Source: Elusimicrobia bacterium RIFCSPLOWO2_01_FULL_64_13
GTDB lineage: Bacteria; Elusimicrobiota; Elusimicrobia; 2-02-FULL-39-32
DNA length: 6,845 nt
NCBI GenBank assembly: GCA_001800095.1
Contig: MGUT01000047.1
Coordinates: 2,700-9,544, forward strand
Direction: 5' to 3'
Shown piece by piece: positions 1 to 5,572 of this stretch. A program made the translations under genes and the position numbers. Under the pieces are notes generated by a model. It ran no database searches. It was not told the DNA's origin and saw nothing but the letters and a program-made list of their open reading frames with translations. The stretch's first letter is position 1. Each line of letters starts with the position of its first letter.

Positions 1-1183
1 GCTCGAAGAACGCGGCGACCGCGAGCGTCGCCAGGGCCGCGATCCCCGTCAGCGCCAGGGCGCGCGCGAAGGACATGGGGCTCGTGCGCCGGGCCGCGGC
101 GAGCTGTTCCCGGAGCAGGGCGAACCAGAAAAGGAGGAAGATCCCCAGGCCCAGGAGCCCCGTCTCCGCGGCCACGGTCAGGTAGCTGTTGTGCGCGTGG
201 GCGAAAGCGGCCTCATCCAGTTCCCAGCCGGGATAGCGCCGGGCGTAGTCCGGGATGCGCCTTCCCCAGTTGCGGTAGCCGATCCCGGCCGAGGGCTGGT
301 CGCGGACCATGTCCAGGGCCGATCTCCACATGTAGATCCGGAGCCTGGCGGATTGGTCCGTGCGCCTGAAATCCAGGGAGCCGATCCTGCCGCGCAGTTG
401 CGCGTCCATGCCGGCCGCCGCCGAAAAGAGCGCCGCGGCCACTGCCAGTCCTCCCAGAAAGAATTTCCAGCCCCTGATCATCAAGAGGGCCGCGGCTCCC
501 GCCAGGAGTCCGAGGTAGTAGCTGCGCGAGCCGGTGAGGATGACGGCGAAGGCCAGGACCAGGGCGTTCGCTCCCCAGAAGTACTTGGACCTGGCGAGGG
601 AGCGGATGTCGTCGGCGGTGATGACCGAGCCCGGAACGAAGGACCGGTGGAACAGGGTCTGGGCCAGGGCCGTCAGGCAGAGGATGGAGTAGAGGGCGCC
701 GCTGTGGAGCGGGTGGGACTGGAAGCCGGTGAAACGCCCTTCCTGGACGAGGGCGCGGCTCCCGAACCAGCCTTCGAAAAAGTAGCGGATGCCCGCGAAA
801 TATTCCAACCCTCCGAGTAGCGCGACGATCGATCCGGCGCATACGAGCGCCTTGATGATCCTCTGGACCCTGGCGGTCCCCAGCCCGATCCCGGCGGGAA
901 TGAGGACATAGGGGAGGAAGTTCCATATCTTCCTGAATCCGTCCAGGCTTTCGGGCCGGAACGCCGCGCCGACCCAGATCCCCGCCATGACGGTCCACAG
1001 GAAAAATGCCGCCAGGACCGCCAGCGAGTAGGGACGGATGGGGATCCGCCGCCGGCCGCGGGCGAGAAGCGCGACGGAAAAAAAAGCCGCGGCCGCGGCC
1101 GCGGCGTTGGTGAGCGCCATTGACACCGGCAAAGCGGCCGCGTACAGGACGAGGGAAACGTAAAGTCCGGTCAGCCAGGGCAT
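1..1183 (-). CDS. O-antigen ligase/polymerase family membrane protein (3' end beyond window)
   Basis: Translating the minus strand from the ATG at 1183-1181 gives 394 codons without a stop, running off the window edge, so the C-terminus is missing. The protein is a polytopic inner-membrane protein with many hydrophobic segments (around residues 5-40, 52-72, 88-102, 110-126, 160-176, 203-217, 222-236, 240-257, 342-357, 376-393). Wzy_C-type hallmarks are visible: TGSRSYYLG at 217-225, GIGYRNW at 300-306 and HAHNSYL at 329-335 followed by AETGLLG, with a hydrophilic periplasmic-type loop at about 258-340. Family members join O-antigen or other glycans to lipid A core (WaaL) or polymerise repeat units (Wzy); sequence alone does not separate these roles. 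It follows the glycosyltransferase by 15 nt in the same reading frame, with only a weak, distant AGG as ribosome site. The first in-frame start after the upstream stop is this ATG. Family identity is confident, substrate unknown. Confidence 0.9.
   Translation of the reverse strand, partial: MPWLTGLYVSLVLYAAALPVSMALTNAAAAAAAFFSVALLARGRRRIPIRPYSLAVLAAFFLWTVMAGIWVGAAFRPESLDGFRKIWNFLPYVLIPAGIGLGTARVQRIIKALVCAGSIVALLGGLEYFAGIRYFFEGWFGSRALVQEGRFTGFQSHPLHSGALYSILCLTALAQTLFHRSFVPGSVITADDIRSLARSKYFWGANALVLAFAVILTGSRSYYLGLLAGAAALLMIRGWKFFLGGLAVAAALFSAAAGMDAQLRGRIGSLDFRRTDQSARLRIYMWRSALDMVRDQPSAGIGYRNWGRRIPDYARRYPGWELDEAAFAHAHNSYLTVAAETGLLGLGIFLLFWFALLREQLAAARRTSPMSFARALALTGIAALATLAVAAFFE
1078..1106. 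repeat. A8 homopolymer next to a GCCGCG tandem repeat in the ligase gene
   Basis: Eight A residues (1078-1085) abut three tandem copies of GCCGCG (1086-1103). On the coding strand they encode the Ala-7 run at residues 27-33 followed by Phe-Phe. Both tracts are prone to strand slippage. Confidence 0.75.
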
Positions 1184-1198
1184 GGGCGGGGCGCGGGC

Positions 1199-1990
1199 CT
1201 AGGACCCGGCGGCCCGGAGGGGCGGACCTTTCTCGTCGTGATTCCTGCACAGGAGGTGGTAGGCGAGGATCTGGGTGAGGACGTCGTGCAGGCAGGCCAG
1301 CAGCCCTTCCCTGCCGTCCAGGAAGCCGCCGCGGAGGAAATATTTCCTGTCGAACCGCCACAGGGGCCGGAACAGGCAGAAGCGGAGGAAGTTGAGGGCG
1401 GAGGGGCGAACTCCATTTCTGGCCCATTCCAGCGCGTCGAATTCCGCGGTGCGCTTGAGCTTCATGGACCAGGTGTCGAGATCGGGATAGGCGTGATGGA
1501 GTATGCTTCCGGCCAGCGTTCCCGTCGAACCGTCGACGATGACCTTTTCATGCGAAAAATGGTCCGAGTAGCGCACGCGGTCCCTGCGGTAGAGCCGGGT
1601 CTGGTAGTCGGGGTATTTGCCGCCGAAGCGGAGCCATTTGCCGAAGTAGAGGTTCTTGCGCGGGACCCGGTAGGCCGGGTGCGCGGGAGTTCCGGCGAGC
1701 GTTTCGCGTATCTCCCGGTCCAGTTCCGGAGTGCAGCATTCATCCGAGTCCAGGAGCAGCACCCAGACGGACCGGGCCTGCCGGATCGCGAAGTCCTTCT
1801 GTTTCCCGCAGGTCTCCAGACTCCGCGTCAGGACCCTGGCGCCGTGGCCCCGGGCGATCTCGATCGTCCGGTCCGTGGAATGGTCGTCGACCACTACGAT
1901 GTCTCCGGCCAGTCCCCCGGCCGAGGCCAGGCATGCGTCGAGGGTGGACTCGGAATTGCGCGTGATGACGGCTAGGGTGATCTCGGCCAC
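1199..1990 (-). CDS. Family 2 glycosyltransferase, WaaE/KdtX-like
   Basis: This 263-residue protein is a GT-A fold inverting glycosyltransferase. The N-terminal half shows the nucleotide-sugar binding pattern: LAVITRNSE at 6-14, VVVDDHSTDRT at 32-42, and the metal-binding DxD-like motif in LLLDSDE at 78-84. The segment KYPDYQTRLYRR at 125-136 and the late basic/aromatic segment with RGGFLDGREG are typical of the LPS-core beta-1,4-glucosyltransferase-like subgroup (WaaE/KdtX). It probably transfers a sugar from a nucleotide donor to a lipid-linked core or repeat-unit acceptor at the cytoplasmic face of the inner membrane. The start is GTG (1990-1988), with AGG eight bases upstream, 16 nt after the lipoprotein stop; the stop is TAG at 1201-1199. 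Its position between a lipoprotein and an O-antigen ligase supports a surface-glycan role. Family assignment is strong; donor and acceptor cannot be told. Confidence 0.92.
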   Translation of the reverse strand: MAEITLAVITRNSESTLDACLASAGGLAGDIVVVDDHSTDRTIEIARGHGARVLTRSLETCGKQKDFAIRQARSVWVLLLDSDECCTPELDREIRETLAGTPAHPAYRVPRKNLYFGKWLRFGGKYPDYQTRLYRRDRVRYSDHFSHEKVIVDGSTGTLAGSILHHAYPDLDTWSMKLKRTAEFDALEWARNGVRPSALNFLRFCLFRPLWRFDRKYFLRGGFLDGREGLLACLHDVLTQILAYHLLCRNHDEKGPPLRAAGS

Positions 1991-2006
1991 GGGTCCGGCC
2001 TGCGGG

Positions 2007-2444
2007 TTATTTCTGGATCTCGTTGACCACGATCTCCACGCCTTCCGCCTGGAGGGAGACCGGGTTCTTGGCGTAGGCGCCGAGCAGGTCTCCCGGCTCT
2101 TTGGTCATGGCGTTGCCGTCCTTGTCCACCCGGACCGTGAGGGCGACGGGCCCGTGGGCGTGGGTATGCTCGGTCATCATGTGCGTGCCGGAAAGGGTGA
2201 AGGCGTAGGGGTAGTCCTTGCCGGTGAATTTCTCAACGGCGAGCGGCGGGCCGCCCTCCACCGGGCGGGCGATGAGGAATATGCTGTCGGAACCCTTCAC
2301 TTTCCTGGCCAGGGAGGGGTCGAGGCGGATGGTCCCGGAAATCGAGAGCGGCTCATCGGCATGAGCGGCTTTTTCCTCATTTTTTTTGGAACAGGCGGAA
2401 ACGGCCAGGGCCAGGGTCAGCGCGGACAGGGTGAAACGATTCAT
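2007..2444 (-). CDS. Lipoprotein with CcmI/CycH C-terminal (Ig-like) type domain
   Basis: A 145-residue protein begins with a short lipoprotein signal (MNRF, hydrophobic stretch 5-17, lipobox AVSAC with Cys18), so the mature form should be lipid-anchored. A charged linker (SKKNEEKAAHADE) leads to one domain, about 33-143. Its pattern SGTIRLDPSLARKVK (36-50), a strand SIFLIARP (54-61), PLAVEK (67-72) and late GDLLG (118-122) resembles the C-terminal beta-sandwich of cytochrome c biogenesis protein CcmI/CycH, here without membrane helices or TPRs. In CcmI that domain is linked to apocytochrome handling; this role should not be assumed here. The loop 88-97 (HMMTEHTHAH) is rich in His and Met and could bind metal. 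An AAGGAGG ribosome site precedes the ATG by 10 nt. It is first in the operon with a glycosyltransferase and ligase. Lipoprotein call is firm; domain similarity is from memory of the family. Confidence 0.82.
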   Translation of the reverse strand: MNRFTLSALTLALAVSACSKKNEEKAAHADEPLSISGTIRLDPSLARKVKGSDSIFLIARPVEGGPPLAVEKFTGKDYPYAFTLSGTHMMTEHTHAHGPVALTVRVDKDGNAMTKEPGDLLGAYAKNPVSLQAEGVEIVVNEIQK

Positions 2445-2454
2445 CTTTATGGGG

Positions 2455-2461
2455 CCTCCTT
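2455..2461 (-). promoter_or_regulatory. Strong Shine-Dalgarno site of the lipoprotein gene
   Basis: On the minus strand this reads AAGGAGG, ten bases before the ATG at 2444. It is the only strong Shine-Dalgarno sequence seen before any start in the window, and it fixes the lipoprotein start. Confidence 0.85.
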
Positions 2462-2478
2462 AATAAGGAATTTGGGGC

Positions 2479-2484
2479 ATTATA
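2479..2484 (-). promoter_or_regulatory. Extended -10 promoter of the lipoprotein/glycan operon
   Basis: The minus strand reads TTGGTATAAT (2488-2479), an extended -10 with consensus TATAAT at 2484-2479. Transcription would start near 2472, giving a leader of roughly 28 nt that includes the Shine-Dalgarno site. No convincing -35 box exists at 16-18 nt spacing; the TG extension may compensate. It is the mirror image of the plus-strand promoter at 2504-2513. Confidence 0.7.
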
Positions 2485-2503
2485 CCAAAAAAGAGGGCGG
2501 GGA

Positions 2504-2513
2504 TTGGTATAAT
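2504..2513 (+). promoter_or_regulatory. Extended -10 promoter of the SLOG-family gene
   Basis: The sequence TTGGTATAAT contains TGn plus consensus TATAAT (2508-2513). Eight bases separate it from the ATG at 2522, so the expected transcription start (about 2520-2521) falls at or next to the start codon. No -35 match is seen. The element forms a 10-bp inverted repeat with 2479-2488, spacer 15 nt, so the two divergent promoters overlap and probably compete for polymerase. Confidence 0.7.
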
Positions 2514-2521
2514 TACTGTGG

Positions 2522-2992
2522 ATGGCCCTCTCCATAAAGAAAATCGTTTCAGGAGGCCAGACCGGAGCGGACCGGGCCGCTCTGGACTACGCCATGGCCG
2601 CGGGGATCCCGCACGGCGGCTGGGTCCCGAGGGGGCGGCTCACGGAGAGCGGGCCCCTGCCGGCCAGGTACGGGATGAAGGAAACGCGGGATTCCGGCTA
2701 TGAAGAGAGGACGGAAAAGAACGTGGCTGATTCGGACGGGACGATCGTGTTTTACTGCGGAAAATTGAAGGGCGGGTCATTATTGACGTGGGCGCTGGCC
2801 CGCCGGCGCGGCAAGCCCGTCCTCGGGATAGACCTGGACAAGTGGGAACCGGACCCGGCGCGGACGCGGGAATGGATCCGCGAGAGCCGGGTGTCCATAC
2901 TCAACGTCGCGGGTTCGCGGGCGTCGCAGGCGCCCGGCATATACGCGGACGTGAAGAAATACCTGCGGGAGCTGTTTGAACCGCCATCGTAA
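2522..2992 (+). CDS. YpsA-related SLOG-fold protein (putative molybdenum carrier family)
   Basis: The 156-residue protein opens with IVSGGQTGADRAALD (8-22), the phosphate/nucleotide-binding glycine-rich loop of the family annotated as 'putative molybdenum carrier' within the SLOG Rossmann-like superfamily. Further conserved stretches follow: GIPHGGWVPRGR (28-39), the region around ERTEKNVADSDGTIVF, a GGSLLTWALARR turn-helix and GKPVLGIDL. Length fits a single-domain member. SLOG proteins are thought to bind nucleotides or nucleotide-derived ligands; the molybdenum label comes from a structural and naming tradition and is not proven for this protein. No Shine-Dalgarno site precedes the ATG and the promoter -10 lies eight bases upstream, so the message is probably leaderless. 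The gene ends 24 nt before the tRNA, and the tRNA promoter overlaps its 3' end. No molybdopterin genes are nearby. Confidence 0.88.
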   Translation: MALSIKKIVSGGQTGADRAALDYAMAAGIPHGGWVPRGRLTESGPLPARYGMKETRDSGYEERTEKNVADSDGTIVFYCGKLKGGSLLTWALARRRGKPVLGIDLDKWEPDPARTREWIRESRVSILNVAGSRASQAPGIYADVKKYLRELFEPPS

Positions 2993-3003
2993 ATTGTTAG
3001 AAT
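2976..3003 (+). promoter_or_regulatory. Promoter of the tRNA gene
   Basis: TTGAAC at 2976-2981 is a partial -35 and TAGAAT at 2998-3003 a -10 with 16 nt spacing. TG at 2995-2996 makes it an extended -10. Transcription would begin near 3010, a few bases before the tRNA 5' end at 3017. The -35 lies in the last codons of the SLOG gene. Confidence 0.55.
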
Positions 3004-3016
3004 AAGCCAGGATTTC

Positions 3017-3090
3017 GGGCCCTTAGCTCAGTTGGTCAGAGCACCCCGCTCATAACGGGATGGTCGCTGGTTCAAATCCAGCAGGGCCCA
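3017..3090 (+). tRNA. tRNA with CAU anticodon, probably tRNA-Ile2 (lysidine type)
   Basis: A full cloverleaf of 74 nt can be drawn: acceptor GGGCCCU with AGGGCCC (7 bp) and discriminator A73 at 3090; D arm GCTC/GAGC; anticodon stem 3044-3048 with 3056-3060; loop CTCATAA with anticodon CAT at 3051-3053; variable loop TGGTC; T arm GCTGG-TTCAAAT-CCAGC. The top anticodon-stem pair (C27-A43) is mismatched. The CCA end is not encoded. CAU could be initiator Met, elongator Met or Ile2. The acceptor stem with C4-G69 and C5-G68 and the variable-loop/T-arm sequence closely resemble E. coli ileX rather than metT, and the initiator hallmarks (three G-C pairs GGG/CCC in the anticodon stem, unpaired position 1) are incomplete because position 1 pairs. 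Ile2 would need TilS to convert C34 to lysidine. The tRNA call is very firm, the isotype less so. Confidence 0.95.
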
Positions 3091-3120
3091 AAAACATTAT
3101 AAGGAACTTTCTTAAGGTTT

Positions 3121-3175
3121 ATGGGCCAGTGCCCTTCCTTAATTTGTAGGAATCAGAAAAGGGTGCAGGGCCCAT
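3121..3175 (+). repeat. Long imperfect inverted repeat / hairpin after the tRNA
   Basis: ATGGGCC (3121-3127) pairs with GGCCCAT (3169-3175). After a small internal bulge (A3128 opposite A3167-G3168), GTGCCCTT (3129-3136) pairs with AAGGGTGC (3159-3166) using two G-U pairs, giving about 15 bp. An inner CCT/AGG extension (3137-3139 with 3148-3150) is possible. A weak T-rich stretch follows (3181-3190), so it could act as a terminator or a stable 3' end for the tRNA transcript. The 3' arm repeats the last ten bases of the tRNA. Confidence 0.6.
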
Positions 3176-3189
3176 CGATGCTTTGATTT

Positions 3190-3198
3190 TGCTACAAT
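3190..3198 (+). promoter_or_regulatory. Extended -10 promoter of the secreted-protein/PorV operon
   Basis: TGCTACAAT carries the TGn extension and TACAAT (3193-3198). No -35 match is found at usual spacing. The expected start site (about 3205) leaves a leader of around four bases before the ATG at 3209. Confidence 0.55.
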
Positions 3199-3208
3199 CT
3201 ATGGTGCC

Positions 3209-3589
3209 ATGACGCCATTTCGTTCTCTCCGCCTTTCACCGGCCGTCCTTCTGGCCGCGTTCCTCCCCATCCTCTGGGCCGTTCCGGCGCCGGTTTCCGC
3301 CGTCACGGACGCCGATCTCGACAGCGCCCACGCCTACCCCGTGCCTTTCAAGACGTCCCTGGGGCACAAGACCATCACGTTCGCGTTCCTGCCGTCCGAA
3401 GGGGACATCCGCGTCTATACCGTGGCGGGAGAGCTGGTGCGAAGGATCGCTTTCGCCAACCCCGTGGACGGCAAACTGGAATGGGACGTGACCAATAGCT
3501 CGGGGGAGAACCTCGCCACCGACACCTACTTTTTCATCATTACCAGCGGTTCCGGCAAGAAGACGGGCAAACTCATCGTCATTCGATGA
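3209..3589 (+). CDS. Small secreted protein made of one FlgD-like / type IX sorting-like domain
   Basis: The 126-residue protein has a Sec signal peptide (basic MTPFRSLRLS, hydrophobic 12-25, predicted cleavage after VSA at 29-31). The mature part, about 95 residues, is a single beta-sandwich domain: AYPVPFKTSLG near 42-52, TITFAFLP, the strand IRVYTVAGELVRRI, then LEWDVTNSSGENLATDTYFF and the terminal KTGKLIVIR. This order (YPNPF-like, 'vYtvaGelV', 'WDgrnssGe', 'YfyritS') matches FlgD Ig-like and type IX secretion C-terminal sorting domains, normally found at the end of large surface proteins. Here no cargo precedes it, which is odd. No Shine-Dalgarno site is present. Its stop overlaps the ATG of the PorV-like gene (ATGA), so the two are translated together and probably interact. 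Domain resemblance is good; function is unknown. Confidence 0.8.
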   Translation: MTPFRSLRLSPAVLLAAFLPILWAVPAPVSAVTDADLDSAHAYPVPFKTSLGHKTITFAFLPSEGDIRVYTVAGELVRRIAFANPVDGKLEWDVTNSSGENLATDTYFFIITSGSGKKTGKLIVIR

Positions 3590-5499
3590 AACGGGCCATC
3601 CTCGCGCTCTGGCTCGGGGGGTTGCCTCCGGGGTCCCTGCTCGCGGACCCGGGCTCCAACTCCGACAATTTCCTCAAGGTCGATCCCGGCGGAAAATCGG
3701 CGGCCATGGGGGGCACGCAGTTCTCCGCGCTGGGGGACGCCTTCGCGCAGTTCTACAATCCCGCACTTCTGTCCGGCATCGCCCAGAAGGAGGCCGGGTT
3801 CACCCACAACGAATTCATCACCGACGTCAGGCAGGAAGTCGCGGTGCTGGCCGTGCCGACGGAACGCCTGGGCGTGTTCGCCGGCGGCGTCAATCTCTTC
3901 ACCGTCGATAAGATCGCCGGTTTCACCGCGCAGGACGCTCCCCTGGGAGACCTCTCGTCCCGGTACGTGACTCTGAACGCGGGCTGGGGCAGGGGCTGGG
4001 AATTCGGCTCGCGGGAATACGGGCAGCGGGGATTGTCCGCGGGGGCCAATCTGAAAGTCATCAGCAGGAAGCTCCATGACCATTCCTCCCTGGATTACGC
4101 CGCCGATCTGGGGGTCTCGTATCCTCTTCCCTGGAAGTTCGCCGAAGGGGCGGAAGTCGGCGCCGTCCTGTCAAATTTCGGCACGTCCGGCCTGCCCCGG
4201 GTCCTCCGCGCGGGAGCCGGCTACACGTTCTGGGCGGACCGCTTCACGGCCACGCTGGACGACGTGGTGGAGCTGGGCGGCGCTTCCAGCCCGGGTCTCG
4301 GCCTGCAATACCGTTTAAAAAAAGTCGTGTTCCTGCGCGCCGGATACCGCGGGGACAAGGCCCTGGACAAGAACCTGACCATGGGGGTGGGGTTCGAGAA
4401 CCCCATTTTCCGCGTGGACTACGCCTACATCCCGTTCGGCGGCCTGGGGGACACCCACAGGCTCTCGGTCCTCTACCGGTTCGGACGGAACGTCGAATCC
4501 TCCGCGGCGGACGAGCAGCTGCGCGAAAAGATCAAGCAGGCCAAGGACCTCTATGACCGCGGTCTCTTGGTGGACTCGTATCTTCTGGCCGTGCAGGTCC
4601 AACGCGTGGCCCCCTGGCTGGACGAGAACAACGCCCTCTTGAAGCGCATCCAGAAGGACGCCCGCGGCTTGGAAGCGGGGGACGAGAAGCAGAAGCTCCA
4701 GAACCAGGTCACGGCCCTTTTCAGCCGGGCGGAAAAATTCTTCGAGGAAGGCAACCTCATCAACGCCCGCCTGGAGTTCCAGGCGGTGCTGGGGCTGGAC
4801 CCCGACCACCGAGTCGCCCAGGGCTACGTCAACCAGATCGAGGCCCAGTTCCGGCAGTTCGTGGAGTCCTTCTACCGCGCCGGCATGGTGGCTTTCGCCG
4901 AGGAGAACTATCCCAAGGCCAGGGAGGAATTCGAAAAGGTCCTGGCGATCCAGCCCACGCACAAGGAGGCCAAGGCCCAGCTGGAGAAGTGCAACCAGGT
5001 CCTGGAAAAGAGGGAGAAGATCGAGCGCGAAGCGGCGCGGGAAGACCTGCTCACCAGGACCAATCGCGAAGCTCTGGACGCCTTCGGCAAGGACAGGTTC
5101 GAGGAGTCCCTGGTCCTCTTCGAGAAGGTCCTGGAGCTCGACCCGGGGCAATCCGAGGCGGTCCGGTACAGGGACCTTTCCCGCGAGATGGTCTACAAGA
5201 ATCGTTTTGAAACCGGGAGGGACCTGGTCGGCAAGGGCGAGTGGGGACCGGCGGCGGAGGCCTTGAAAAAGGCGCTGGAGATCGACCCCGAGTCGGACGA
5301 AGCGCGGAAGCTTCTGGCCGAGTCCGAAAGGCAGATCTCCCTGCAAAAGAGGATCACCAGCCAGAACCTGTACAGGCAGGGTCTGGCGTCCTTCCTGTCC
5401 GGAGACGTGGAGAAGGCCCGGACCATATGGAAGCAGTCCCTGGAGCTGGACCCGGACAACGAGGAGACCCGCAGGGCCTTGAAGCGCGTCGGCGAGTAA
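3586..5499 (+). CDS. PorV/PorQ-type outer-membrane barrel fused to a TPR array
   Basis: The 637-residue protein starts with a signal peptide (MKRAILALWLGGLPPGSLLA, cleavage near residue 20). Residues about 24-302 match the PorV/PorQ family: an early FLKVDPGGKSAAMGGT (29-44), the conserved ALGDAFAQFYNPALL (48-62), then alternating strand-turn segments and a closing LYRFG. PorV belongs to FadL-like barrels and in type IX secretion shuttles cargo by its C-terminal domain. Residues about 308-637 are all helical, with roughly six TPR-like units; clear consensus copies end in VLAIQPTHKEA, VLELDPGQSEA, ALEIDPESDEA and SLELDPDNEET, interrupted by charged coiled-coil-prone linkers (around 465-485). 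A barrel with a C-terminal TPR tail would place the TPRs in the periplasm. The start ATG overlaps the previous stop by four bases and lacks its own ribosome site. Family call is strong; the job of the fusion is inferred. Confidence 0.88.
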   Translation: MKRAILALWLGGLPPGSLLADPGSNSDNFLKVDPGGKSAAMGGTQFSALGDAFAQFYNPALLSGIAQKEAGFTHNEFITDVRQEVAVLAVPTERLGVFAGGVNLFTVDKIAGFTAQDAPLGDLSSRYVTLNAGWGRGWEFGSREYGQRGLSAGANLKVISRKLHDHSSLDYAADLGVSYPLPWKFAEGAEVGAVLSNFGTSGLPRVLRAGAGYTFWADRFTATLDDVVELGGASSPGLGLQYRLKKVVFLRAGYRGDKALDKNLTMGVGFENPIFRVDYAYIPFGGLGDTHRLSVLYRFGRNVESSAADEQLREKIKQAKDLYDRGLLVDSYLLAVQVQRVAPWLDENNALLKRIQKDARGLEAGDEKQKLQNQVTALFSRAEKFFEEGNLINARLEFQAVLGLDPDHRVAQGYVNQIEAQFRQFVESFYRAGMVAFAEENYPKAREEFEKVLAIQPTHKEAKAQLEKCNQVLEKREKIEREAAREDLLTRTNREALDAFGKDRFEESLVLFEKVLELDPGQSEAVRYRDLSREMVYKNRFETGRDLVGKGEWGPAAEALKKALEIDPESDEARKLLAESERQISLQKRITSQNLYRQGLASFLSGDVEKARTIWKQSLELDPDNEETRRALKRVGE

Positions 5500-5511
5500 C
5501 CCGCCTTCAAT

Positions 5512-5546
5512 ACGGGGACCCGGATTTCCGGCAGGGGAAACCCCGT
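5512..5546 (+). terminator. Possible hairpin region after the PorV-TPR gene
   Basis: ACGGGG (5512-5517) can pair with CCCCGT (5541-5546), and a compact GGGG-AAA-CCCC hairpin (5534-5544) competes with it. No T-run follows, so it would not be a classical intrinsic terminator; the 5573-5603 hairpin downstream may serve better. Confidence 0.3.
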
Positions 5547-5572
5547 CCCGCTCGACCCCAAAGACCTGGACT

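Larger units (their letters stand above)
3091..3208 (+). other. Structured intergenic stretch between tRNA and secreted-protein gene
   Basis: No gene is seen here. It holds an A/T-rich trailer (3091-3120), a long imperfect hairpin (3121-3175) and the extended -10 promoter at 3190-3198. It may be the processed 3' trailer and termination region of the tRNA transcript. Confidence 0.6.

Noticed and set aside
191..820. Plus-strand open frame opposite the ligase
   Set aside because: Low-complexity Gly/Glu/Arg-rich product antisense to a recognisable membrane protein; no ribosome site.
213..1427. Long minus-strand open frame of 404 codons
   Set aside because: Its product is dominated by Pro, Arg and Gly without domain features. 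It overlaps the genuine ligase and glycosyltransferase frames, which have clear motifs, so it is a GC-rich shadow.
1238..1975. Plus-strand open frame opposite the glycosyltransferase
   Set aside because: Antisense shadow of a gene with clear GT2 motifs; product resembles nothing recognisable.
1731..2537. Plus-strand open frame across the glycosyltransferase, lipoprotein and promoter region
   Set aside because: Runs antisense through two supported genes and across their divergent promoters; no coding signal of its own.
3017..3090. Assignment as initiator or elongator tRNA-Met
   Set aside because: Position 1 pairs with position 72, arguing against an initiator, and the acceptor stem, variable loop and T arm look like ileX; elongator Met remains possible but less likely.
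5534..5544. GGGG-AAA-CCCC hairpin as an intrinsic terminator
   Set aside because: No T-run follows and alternative pairings compete, so only a low-confidence hairpin region is reported.
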